The position numbers and the translations under genes were made by a program. The notes under the pieces are model-generated. The model ran no database searches. It was not told where the DNA came from and saw nothing but the letters and a program-made list of their open reading frames with translations. From contig JAEDLI010000044.1 of NCBI GenBank assembly GCA_016295375.1, positions 1 through 17,485 on the forward strand: a stretch of 17,485 bases of DNA. Direction: 5' to 3'. Shown in pieces: positions 1-5,310 of the stretch. Each line of letters begins with the position of its first letter. Position 1 is the stretch's first letter. The stretch comes from Fibrobacter sp. (GTDB taxonomy: Bacteria > Fibrobacterota > Fibrobacteria > Fibrobacterales > Fibrobacteraceae).

Positions 1-429
1 TCGTGTAAAGTGCTTCCGCTTCCTGGAGAACCTTCAGGGCCTGAGCGTCGTTTGCACCGAGGGCGATACGGCCCAACTATGACGACCGTTCGCGCTAGAG
101 TCTGGCGTAATACTCCGATAGGCGCTCACTCCCACCTAAAGGTGGCCATGTACACTAAGCGCTAAAGCGCAAGTGTCCAAAGCTCGCCAACACGACTTGT
201 TAAGACAAGTCGTTTTTGGCTCACAGACGTTCTTGTAGCTCATGGCGATGAGGCCCAGGTCCTTCTTGCCGGCTCGCTTACCAGCGGCAGCGAAGAGGGC
301 GACTGCGCCACGGTTCGTGGCCTTGGAAGCCTGTCCACCGGTGTTGGAGTACACTTCGGTATCGAGGACGCAGATGTTCACGTTTTCACCCGTGGCCATC
401 ACGTGGTCGAAACCACCATAACCGATGTC
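1..429 (-). pseudogene. nifJ: Remnant of pyruvate:ferredoxin (flavodoxin) oxidoreductase, interrupted
   Basis: Two blocks on the minus strand read as the TPP-binding domain of PFOR. Positions 429-226 encode DIGYGGFDHVMATGENVN..., VLDTEVYSNTGGQASKAT and GKRAGKKDLGLIAMSYKNV. Positions 76-1 continue with LGRIALGANDAQALKVLQEA. PFOR oxidises pyruvate to acetyl-CoA and passes electrons to ferredoxin or flavodoxin; the protein is usually about 1,170-1,200 residues. Here some 900 N-terminal residues are absent, because homology begins abruptly at D-I-G (429) and a different structured element starts at 434. A 150-bp insert (76-225) breaks the reading frame between the blocks with an in-frame stop. 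The C-terminal part would lie to the left of the window. The family call is secure. Whether an intact nifJ exists elsewhere cannot be seen here. Confidence 0.85.
76..225. repeat. 150-bp hairpin-rich insert inside nifJ remnant
   Basis: This stretch has no PFOR homology and separates two contiguous PFOR segments. It folds into consecutive hairpins: GCGCTA (94-99) with TAGGCGC near 115-121, CCACC-TAAA-GGTGG (132-145), GCGC-TAAA-GCGC inside ACACT/AGTGT (152-176), and GCCAA-n-ACGACTTGT-TAAG-ACAAGTCGT-nn-TTGGC (186-220). The last has a T-run in its 3' arm and could act as a terminator in the plus direction. No protein is encoded. It has no clear sequence match to the two homologous structured elements at 2389 and 4496. 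A small non-autonomous element or a recombination scar is possible. Confidence 0.6.
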
Positions 430-433
430 TTTT

Positions 434-567
434 GGGCGTTCCCGCACATATATGTGCGGTCGGGCTATATTTTAGGGGCGGCCACCTTCGCTTCGCTTGT
501 TGCCCGCCTCCTAAAACCAAGCCCCGCTGTGCGGGTCTTGTCCCCAAGGGGTCTCTATCCCTAACGC
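434..567. repeat. Structured element with GCGTT/AACGC ends
   Basis: The ends are inverted (GCGTT at 436-440, AACGC at 563-567). Inside are an 18-bp perfect palindrome CCGCACATATATGTGCGG (442-459), a long stem TTTTAGG+GGCGG (470-481) with CCGCC+CCTAAAA (504-516), CAAG-n-CCCGC-TGT-GCGGG-n-CTTG (518-540) and CCCC-AA-GGGG (542-551). It begins within 5 bp of the point where nifJ homology stops, so it probably marks an insertion or recombination boundary. I recall similar GGCGTT...CCCTAACGC repeats from Bacteroidetes and Treponema genomes but could not verify this. The terminal GTTAGGG (minus strand) is near, but does not match, the integron core-site consensus GTTRRRY. Confidence 0.6.
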
Positions 568-603
568 AGATGCCGGGAAAATATCAAGAATACTTTTGTC
601 AAA

Positions 604-1575
604 TTAATCCGCAATAGAATCGATTATTTTCGTCAAGTTGCTTATTTTTGCGAGTATTTCTTTTTCTTCAAAAAAGCCTTTGTCGAATAAATATGAAGTG
701 TCTACAAAACATATTGTGACATAGTTCCCTCTATGGAATCGAGATTTCTCTATTTTTAAGTTTTTTTCTAATGCAATAGAAAAGATTTTTTCTTGACATT
801 TTTTTATACAATCTATGTTTGGTTTATTATCTGCTTTAAAACAAATTCTATTTTGTTCTATCTGTAGATAAATTGTAAAATTAAAAGCTTTGCACCATTT
901 CCAATGCCAATAACATCCCCAAAAGCCGCCGTTGGGATTGCTGACATAGCGCCATTCAATATAATCTCCAAGATTGTCTTCTAGCCAAGAATAGAATCCT
1001 TGCCATGCGAATCCATTTTGCATCCACTCATGGTAAGGTTTCGACTTATACTGATTAGAACTTTCTTCAACTTCCTTAATTTTCAAAACAAAGTCTTTCA
1101 AAATTGTATTATCGGAATTGCTTTTATCAAGAATCTTGAGAAGATCTTGTCGCATAAATATTTTGAAATTCCCTTTATCTGCATTTTCTCGCAACTTCGT
1201 CAAGCATTCGTTACCTGTTTTTAGATATATGCACTTTATGTCATATTGAGTGCCCAAAGCCGTTTCTAATTGCTGGCGATATCTTGCGATTTGATTTCCA
1301 TGCTCTTGCGTATTGATTTTGTCTTCTATAATTACTGCAATTTTATCGTTTACAATAGCAAGTACGTCAATATGGTATTGTTGCTTCTTGCAAACTACGG
1401 ATTTTATGTCAAACTTTTCATCAACACCTATTATTTTACGAAGAAAATCCGAGGCGGTCTTGTATAGTTCGAGATCATATTCGGAGTTTGAAGGATTTGC
1501 CCATTCTAAAAGCCAAAGCAGGAAAGCATCTTGGCTTAATTCTGATGTGGCATAATTGAAAAGGTTTGGTTTCAT
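604..1575 (-). CDS. PD-(D/E)XK nuclease-like protein (PDDEXK_4-like)
   Basis: Predicted protein of 323 residues. The N-terminus carries the ATSELSQDAFLLWLLEWA motif typical of this nuclease-like family. It is followed by a PD-(D/E)XK-like core: D70 in QQYHIDVLAI and E84-D85-K86 in IIEDKINT, spaced as expected for a metal-dependent nuclease active site. The C-terminal half (about 200-323) is aromatic-rich and of unknown function. Such proteins are often found in defence or mobile regions, but the substrate is unknown. The start at 1575 is chosen because an AGGGGTGA ribosome-binding stretch precedes it; an upstream in-frame ATG at 1680 lies inside the previous gene. It is the last gene of a three-gene minus-strand operon, 5 bp after the preceding stop. 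The DNA is markedly more AT-rich than the right half of the window, suggesting horizontal acquisition. Confidence 0.75.
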   Translation of the reverse strand: MKPNLFNYATSELSQDAFLLWLLEWANPSNSEYDLELYKTASDFLRKIIGVDEKFDIKSVVCKKQQYHIDVLAIVNDKIAVIIEDKINTQEHGNQIARYRQQLETALGTQYDIKCIYLKTGNECLTKLRENADKGNFKIFMRQDLLKILDKSNSDNTILKDFVLKIKEVEESSNQYKSKPYHEWMQNGFAWQGFYSWLEDNLGDYIEWRYVSNPNGGFWGCYWHWKWCKAFNFTIYLQIEQNRICFKADNKPNIDCIKKCQEKIFSIALEKNLKIEKSRFHRGNYVTICFVDTSYLFDKGFFEEKEILAKISNLTKIIDSIAD

Positions 1576-1580
1576 TAAAA

Positions 1581-1799
1581 TCACCCCTGTTTTTCTTTGT
1601 AGTGTTTGATGAAATCTGATTTTTCTTGTAATGAAAGTGAATGCCAAACGCTTCCATATAGCGATGCCCCCATCACCCAATTCAAACCATTTAGGAGATT
1701 ATAACAGACATCGCAATAGACACCCGAAATATGCAGAACGGAAAGTTCTCTCCGTTCTGCATTCAGGATATCCTTGCCACATTTTTCACATTTAGGCAT
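1581..1799 (-). CDS. Small zinc-ribbon-like protein
   Basis: Predicted protein of 72 residues with two CxxC pairs (C4/C7 in PKCEKCGKD and C29/C32 in GVYCDVCYN), consistent with one zinc-binding site. A largely hydrophobic, then helical C-terminal half follows. Function not recognised. The ATG at 1799 lies 5 bp after the stop of the upstream triple zinc-ribbon gene and has only a weak ribosome-binding site, so translation is probably coupled. A TTG at 1826, inside the upstream gene, is a less likely alternative start. Its stop lies 5 bp before the nuclease-like gene, making a tight operon. Confidence 0.6.
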   Translation of the reverse strand: MPKCEKCGKDILNAERRELSVLHISGVYCDVCYNLLNGLNWVMGASLYGSVWHSLSLQEKSDFIKHYKEKQG

Positions 1800-1804
1800 T
1801 TGAT

Positions 1805-2149
1805 TTAGCCATTCATTGGTTTGCAATGTTCATTACTGCATCTTACGCACCAAGCACTTGTGAGGCTGCTTAAAGATGAGTATTGCTGTCCACAGACTTT
1901 ACAATGATATGTGCCATGTTCACTACCTTCATAAGGAACACAATGTTCATTACTGCATCTTACACACCAAGCACTCGTAAGGCTACTTAAAGATGAATAT
2001 TCCTGTCCGCAAACTTTGCAATGGTATGGACCACATTCATGGCCTTCATATGGAACACAATGCTGATTGCTACATTTAACACACCAAGCGCTTGTGAGAC
2101 TGCTTAAAGAAGAATATTCCTGTCCGCATTTTTTGCAATAGAATTTCAT
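1805..2149 (-). CDS. Triple tandem zinc-ribbon repeat protein
   Basis: Predicted protein of 114 residues made almost entirely of three near-identical units with a 39-residue period (about residues 4-36, 42-75 and 81-114). Each unit reads CKxCGQxYSSLSSLTSAWC followed by VxCSNxHCxPxxG, with cysteines suited to one zinc site per unit. A comparable repeat (CKxCG..SS..SLT...C...H..YEG) occurs in uncharacterised Bacteroidetes proteins, from memory. The start at 2149 is supported by an AGGAGA site 7 nt upstream; the reading frame is open up to 2230. It heads the operon with the small zinc protein and the PD-(D/E)XK protein. Role unknown; nucleic-acid or protein binding is only inferred from the zinc ribbons. 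Confidence 0.7.
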   Translation of the reverse strand: MKFYCKKCGQEYSSLSSLTSAWCVKCSNQHCVPYEGHECGPYHCKVCGQEYSSLSSLTSAWCVRCSNEHCVPYEGSEHGTYHCKVCGQQYSSLSSLTSAWCVRCSNEHCKPMNG

Positions 2150-2195
2150 TATTTTTTCTCCTGTTTTTTTAGGTTGTTGTTTTGTTTGTTGAAAT

Positions 2196-2330
2196 TTAAA
2201 CTCGACCCACGACAATAGATGTCGCTTCAAAAAGTTTTTTTACAACGCGAGACACGCCAAAGAAATAGCCGCGACAATTTACGCAATACTTCTCTATCAT
2301 TTTTTTGATCATCTGCTTATCAGCCTCCAT
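2196..2330 (-). CDS. Possible small protein with CxxC motif
   Basis: An ATG-initiated frame of 44 codons on the minus strand encodes MEADKQMIKKMIEKYCVNCR followed by GYFFGVSRVVKKLF and a short tail. It contains one CxxC pair and lies 46 bp upstream of the zinc-ribbon operon in the same direction. There is no clear ribosome-binding site (upstream bases read CCAACGGTGTAAACG). It may be a real small member of the operon, a leader peptide or a fragment. Otherwise 2150-2388 shows no gene. Confidence 0.3.
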   Translation of the reverse strand: MEADKQMIKKMIEKYCVNCRGYFFGVSRVVKKLFEATSIVVGRV

Positions 2331-2388
2331 CGTTTACACCGTTGGCGTTCTGCCCCTGCTCAGCAAAGAACTTCGCCAAATTTTGTAT

Positions 2389-2650
2389 GTAAACAAAAAA
2401 GGCGCAGATCGTTGCGTTTACCTAGATGAGGCTGTGCATGCCTAATAACCGATAAACACAAACGACCCACGCCCCAAAAGGGCTGTTGCCCTTGGTCTAT
2501 ACGACCAAAGACCGACCAAAAAGTCGGTACGACAAACTGAAGCATACCGCAAAAACGGCATACCTGCGTGAGCGTTCGTCTTGTCCTCGGTTATTTGAAA
2601 TTTGCACATTTCATCTAGAGAACAAGAGCAAAAACTCTTTTACTCTCTAA
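2389..2650 (+). ncRNA. Structured RNA or folded DNA element, copy 1
   Basis: Conserved-fold element homologous to 4496-4696. Pairings seen: 5' hairpin GTAAAC 2389-2394 / GTTTAC 2416-2421; P1 CTAGATGA 2422-2429 / TCATCTAG 2611-2618; hairpin AGGC 2429-2432 / GCCT 2440-2443; P2 AATAACCG 2444-2451 / CGGTTATT 2588-2595; P3 AACG+CACGC 2461-2472 / GCGTG+CGTT 2566-2576; internal hairpins CCC-AAAA-GGG (2473-2482), TTGGTC-TATAC-GACCAA (2492-2508) and ACCGAC-CAAAAA-GTCGGT (2511-2528). The loop TGTGCA (2433-2438) can pair with TGCACA (2603-2608). A weak terminator-like hairpin AAGAG-CAAAAA-CTCTT ends it. Shared unpaired blocks with copy 2 include CAAACGACCCACGCCCC and CTGCGTGAGCGTTCG. The plus orientation is inferred from the 3' hairpin. 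No match to an RNA family I can name. Confidence 0.6.
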
Positions 2651-2760
2651 AAATAACATAAAAAAGTTTAAATAGCTCCGTTACCACCGGAAATTTCTTC
2701 AAAAAAGAGCTTTTTCTTAAATATGTCAGTATCGCAATACCGAATGAACATAACCGTTGC

Positions 2761-2789
2761 TTGCATCTGCGGCACGAAAAAAGTATATT
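2761..2789 (+). promoter_or_regulatory. Promoter of antitoxin gene
   Basis: TTGCAT (2761-2766), a 17-bp spacer, then TATATT (2784-2789) followed by TGG. This is the same architecture as the promoter at 4852-4880. The ribosome-binding site AAGGGG (2810-2815) lies 6 nt before the ATG at 2822. Confidence 0.6.
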
Positions 2790-2821
2790 TGGAGAAGAAT
2801 AGTCCTTGAAAGGGGTAGTTT

Positions 2822-3055
2822 ATGTCCTTGGAACTTCTAGAACAAAAATTGCGAACTCTGCCTGAAGACAGTTTTGATGAAGTCGATGAGTTCTTCGATT
2901 TCATATTGTTCCGTTTTGAGAAAGAAAGTTCCCAAGACGATTTGAATGAAGAAACCAAGGCAGCCCTTCGCGAAGTGGAAGAGATGAAGGCTGACCCGTC
3001 TAAGGGCAAATCCTATACGGATGTCGATACGATGATGCAGGAGCTGCTCGCGTAA
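2822..3055 (+). CDS. Antitoxin-like small acidic protein of a type II toxin-antitoxin pair
   Basis: Predicted protein of 77 residues, acidic and helical. It starts MSLELLEQKLRTLPEDSFDE and ends with the antitoxin-like tail KSYTDVDTMMQELLA. It resembles short antitoxins that pair with YafQ/RelE-type mRNA interferases, normally binding both the operator and the toxin. Its stop overlaps the next start (TAATG at 3053-3057), the usual coupling in such operons. It has its own promoter and a good ribosome-binding site. Because the partner toxin is a chimera, this antitoxin may no longer have a cognate toxin here. Confidence 0.65.
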   Translation: MSLELLEQKLRTLPEDSFDEVDEFFDFILFRFEKESSQDDLNEETKAALREVEEMKADPSKGKSYTDVDTMMQELLA

Positions 3056-3504
3056 TGTATTCTGTCAAGCCTACCAAGCAGTTTAAGAAAGACCTTAAAC
3101 TCATTCAAAAACGTGGCTATGACATACAGAAGATGACCGATGTCATCAAGAAACTTGCCGCTGGAGAAACGCTGCCCGAGTCCAACCGCGACCATTCCTT
3201 ATCAAGTAATCTGCTTTGGGGTTACGCTCCCCAACCAAGGTTTAATTCAAATTACATCACAAAGGAATCTTATTCAGACTTGATTCATCGCGAAGGCGAT
3301 GTCCTCTATGTTGATATTAATGAATACGGGCATTACGTTTTAGAAACGGTCAATGCGGCAGGGCTTCCTCTAATCACACTGTATAATGGAACATGGACTG
3401 TGGGAGAACATTCTATATCTTTGTCGAATTATACGATTGATGCGGGAAGTTATCTCGTATTAAGAAAAGGCTCGGAGATAATATCATGGAAACTTATCAA
3501 ATGA
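3055..3504 (+). pseudogene. YafQ/RelE-type toxin N-terminus fused to an unrelated secreted-protein tail
   Basis: Residues 1 to about 50 (MYSVKPTKQFKKDLKLIQKR ... AGETLPESNRDHSL) match the start of YafQ-type RelE toxins. Such toxins are normally about 90 residues and continue through conserved catalytic and IY-R-containing strands. Those are missing. The frame instead runs into about 90 residues ending in NYTIDAGSYLVLRKGSEI and a final ISWKLIK, which resembles the C-terminus of an exported protein, possibly a secretion-sorting type tail. A hairpin TTGGGG-TTACGCT-CCCCAA (3216-3234) sits just after the fusion point. The product is probably not an active toxin. It may be a neutral fusion or an expressed hybrid. 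Confidence 0.6.
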
Positions 3505-3540
3505 GGGAATCTTCACATGAAAAGTAAGTTTGAATTTTTA
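3453..3540 (+). repeat. Direct repeat, left copy, flanking FISUMP gene
   Basis: About 88 bp aligning at roughly 80-85% with 4224-4310. It covers the 3' coding end RKGSEIISWKLIK plus stop, the short intergenic stretch, and the ATGAAAAG start of the next gene. The offset is 771 bp. Confidence 0.8.
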
Positions 3541-4221
3541 TTCCTTGTGGCGTTATTAGCCACACTGCACACATCTTGCACTGACAACAGTTCCTCGGCA
3601 GATGAACCAGAAGACACTTTTGACGCTAGTGTTGTTTGCCCTGCCGAAGGTGTGAATGCCTATGGAGAACCGAACCGGGGAACATTCACGGATGCTCGCG
3701 ACGGACAAGTTTATAAATACACTACTATTGGAAATCAAGTATGGATGGCAGAAAATTTGAAGTTTGATGCCCCCTATAGCGTATGTTATGATGAAATTGA
3801 AGGCTTCTGTGACACCTTCGGAAGATTTTATTCGCTACATATCAATGGTGAATACTTTGATTTATTCGATCAAGAATTGTTGGATACGATATGTCCTTCA
3901 GGTTGGCATGTACCTTCACTGGATGAATGGAATGTTTTAATTGAAAATATGGGAGGAGGAATCAATGCTGTTTATAGGCTATATAGCAAATTAGATTTCG
4001 GAAATCAATATAAAAATGGTTCTGACGATTGTATGTTTAATTCAATACCTGCTGGAAATTGGAATAAAGATAGTACTCTAGCTGGTAATAATGTAGTTTC
4101 TATTTATTGGACATCAACGGTTAAGAGTTTCCAAACATCTTATAATTGTTTTTTTGGTTATGATGGTGTTACTTTCGGTGTGAATTATCCTAAAATGACG
4201 ATTCGATGCGTAAGGAATTGA
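3517..4221 (+). CDS. FISUMP-domain lipoprotein
   Basis: Predicted protein of 234 residues. Residues 1-20 form a signal peptide ending LHTSC, with Cys21 as a probable lipid-attached residue (the lipobox is imperfect, His at -3). A polar linker follows, then the FISUMP domain from about residue 55: YKYTTIGNQVWMAENL, FGRFYSLHINGEY, ICPSGWHVPSLDEWNVLIEN, IYWTST and the terminal MTIRCVRN. FISUMP domains are greatly expanded in Fibrobacter and occur in surface or secreted proteins; their molecular function is unknown. GAGGGAA precedes the ATG. The gene lies between two direct repeats, and its stop is only 2 bp before the right one, suggesting it arrived by duplication or cassette-like recombination. 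Confidence 0.85.
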   Translation: MKSKFEFLFLVALLATLHTSCTDNSSSADEPEDTFDASVVCPAEGVNAYGEPNRGTFTDARDGQVYKYTTIGNQVWMAENLKFDAPYSVCYDEIEGFCDTFGRFYSLHINGEYFDLFDQELLDTICPSGWHVPSLDEWNVLIENMGGGINAVYRLYSKLDFGNQYKNGSDDCMFNSIPAGNWNKDSTLAGNNVVSIYWTSTVKSFQTSYNCFFGYDGVTFGVNYPKMTIRCVRN

Positions 4222-4223
4222 TT

Positions 4224-4310
4224 TCTCGTATTGAGAATGGGCTCGGAGATAATCTCATGGAAACTTATCAAATAAACGGATTCTCTCATGAAAAGCATAT
4301 TTAAATTTCT
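4224..4310 (+). repeat. Direct repeat, right copy, flanking FISUMP gene
   Basis: Counterpart of 3453-3540. It still encodes LVLRMGSEIISWKLIK and a stop, but this coding tail is now orphaned directly after the FISUMP stop codon. The ribosome-binding site seen in the left copy (GAGGGAA) has decayed to ACGGATT. Confidence 0.8.
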
Positions 4311-4521
4311 AAAAATGAAAAAAATTACTTTTTTGTTTCTTCTAGTTCTTTTTTCTGAACCATTTGCTTTGACATTGGAGCAGGTGAAGAAAGCTCTCCA
4401 AGAAAATGCAATCCCACAAGATTCCGTTGAAATGAATCTCCGTGTCACGGTGAAATCCACTGGTGTTTATCAACAGACGGATATTTATACGGTGAGTAAG
4501 GGAAGCTTACAATCTGTGTGA
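4288..4521 (+). pseudogene. Truncated exported protein (N-terminal part only)
   Basis: Encodes 77 residues: a signal peptide (about 1-27, MKSIFKFLKMKKITFLFLLV...), then LTLEQVKKALQENAIPQDSV and TVKSTGVYQQTDIYTVSKGS, ending abruptly in LQSV. The mature part looks like the beginning of a periplasmic or lipoprotein-carrier-type protein that normally continues well beyond this point. The reading frame runs into the structured element starting at 4496, and the stop TGA (4519-4521) lies within the 5' strand of that element's P1 stem. The gene therefore appears cut off by the element. No strong ribosome-binding site is present. Family assignment (LolA-like) is tentative. Confidence 0.5.
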
Positions 4522-4696
4522 GGCTCTAGACTGCCTCTGAACGATAAACCCAAACGACCCACGCCCCAAAAGGGCTGTTGCTATACAGCAAACCGAGATA
4601 CACCGCAAAACAACGTATCTGCGTGAGCGTTCGCCTTATCCTCGTTCAGGGAAATTGTCTAGATTTCACACAGAGAACAAGAGCTAAACTCTCTAA
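4496..4696 (+). ncRNA. Structured RNA or folded DNA element, copy 2
   Basis: Homologue of 2389-2650 with compensatory changes. Pairings: 5' hairpin GTAAG 4496-4500 / CTTAC 4506-4510; P1 TCTGTGTGA 4513-4521 / TCACACAGA 4666-4674; hairpin AGGC 4521-4524 / GCCT 4533-4536; P2 CTGAACGA 4537-4544 / TCGTTCAG 4642-4649; hairpin TTGCT-ATAC-AGCAA (4578-4591); AGATAC 4596-4601 / GTATCT 4615-4620. The loop CTAGAC (4526-4531) is complementary to GTCTAG (4657-4662), the same loop-loop contact as in copy 1 but with different bases. One internal hairpin of copy 1 (2511-2528) is absent. It overlaps the end of the truncated gene at 4288 and precedes a relB-type antitoxin gene. About 200 bp of AT-rich DNA after it (4697-4901) holds only the antitoxin promoter. 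Confidence 0.6.
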
Positions 4697-4851
4697 TATG
4701 TCCGATTTAAAAATAAATTAAAAATGTCACGGTGGAACAGAAAATTTATAAAAAAGAGTGTGCTTGTTGTGAGAATATTGATTTTTAGATAATTCTTTTT
4801 TTTGCAGTTTGCAGAAATTTGCATATAATTGCATAAAAATAATGAAAAATA

Positions 4852-4880
4852 TTGCAATTTTTGTGCAAAAATTGTATATT
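4852..4880 (+). promoter_or_regulatory. Promoter and possible operator of relB-type antitoxin gene
   Basis: TTGCAA (4852-4857), 17-bp spacer, TATATT (4875-4880). The surrounding 4803-4888 contains repeated TTGCA/TGCAA words (TTTGCATATAATTGCATAAA, TTGCAATTTTTGTGCAA), forming overlapping palindromes. These would suit autoregulation by the ribbon-helix-helix antitoxin. AGGAG at 4891-4895 is the ribosome-binding site. Confidence 0.6.
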
Positions 4881-4901
4881 TGCATAAAAAAGGAGTCCCT
4901 T

Positions 4902-5165
4902 ATGGCACAGGCTACAGTTTCCGCGCGTATCGACAGCAAGGACAAGGAAAGTTTCGACAAGTTCTGCAGCAATGTAGGGCTGTCCACGTCTGCCGCCATA
5001 TATATGTTTGTGAAAAACGTCATCAACGAACGTCGCATCCCCTTCGAAGTACGCGAACCCTCCGTCCGCTACAATGCAAACGACATCGAAGCCCTCAAGA
5101 AAGGTATCGAGCGGTTGAATGCCGGCAAGGGCGTTGAACACGAACTTATTGAGGTGGATGACTGA
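4902..5165 (+). CDS. relB: RelB/DinJ-family antitoxin
   Basis: Predicted protein of 87 residues. The N-terminal ribbon-helix-helix region reads MAQATVSARIDSKDKESFDK, then LSTSAAIYMFVKNVINERRI; the remainder (PFEVREPS onward) is the toxin-binding tail. The family binds its own promoter and neutralises a RelE/YoeB-type ribonuclease. ATG at 4902 is chosen because AGGAG lies 6 nt upstream; a longer upstream frame has no such site. The stop overlaps the toxin start by one base (TGATG at 5163-5167). The toxin is defective, so this antitoxin is orphaned locally. Confidence 0.85.
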   Translation: MAQATVSARIDSKDKESFDKFCSNVGLSTSAAIYMFVKNVINERRIPFEVREPSVRYNANDIEALKKGIERLNAGKGVEHELIEVDD

Positions 5166-5289
5166 TGAAGAAGATTTGGTCGTACAAAGCCTGGGATGAT
5201 TACCTGACGATGCCAACCGTTTGATTTATCGAATTAACGGCGAGTTTATCGATATCCTTTCGTGTAAAGGACATTACGAGAACGTTTGA
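5165..5289 (+). pseudogene. yoeB: YoeB toxin with internal deletion
   Basis: Starts MKKIWSYKAWDDYL, the conserved start of Txe/YoeB mRNA interferases. At 5205/5206 it jumps directly to the conserved C-terminus DDANRLIYRINGEFIDILSC-KGHYENV, in a different frame. YoeB is normally about 85 residues; around 44 central residues are missing, and the shifted frame stops after 19 codons (YLTMPTV). The catalytic Arg-containing centre lies in the lost part, while the C-terminal His-Tyr remains. The toxin is therefore inactivated. The sequence has otherwise decayed little, so the deletion looks recent. Confidence 0.85.
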
Positions 5290-5310
5290 TTAAAAAGTAT
5301 TTTTAATGTC

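Noticed and set aside
76..225. Third copy of the covarying element inside nifJ
   Set aside because: Both are hairpin-rich and the minus strand reads GTGAGCG-CCTATC, but none of the conserved blocks (ACGACCCACGCCCC, AGAGAACAAGAGC) nor the P1/P2 layout is present, so homology is not supported.
2422..2457. Hammerhead ribozyme core
   Set aside because: GATGAG and GATAAAC in copy 1 recall the CUGAUGAG and CGAAAC motifs, but copy 2 lacks both exact motifs and the stems are not arranged as in a hammerhead.
2668..3009. Minus-strand frame opposite the antitoxin gene
   Set aside because: It overlaps the real antitoxin in antisense, has serine-rich shadow composition and no ribosome-binding site.
4697..4790. 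Coding remnant NVTVEQKIYKKECACCENIDF after copy 2
   Set aside because: A short open frame with no start, ribosome-binding site or recognisable family; too short to call.
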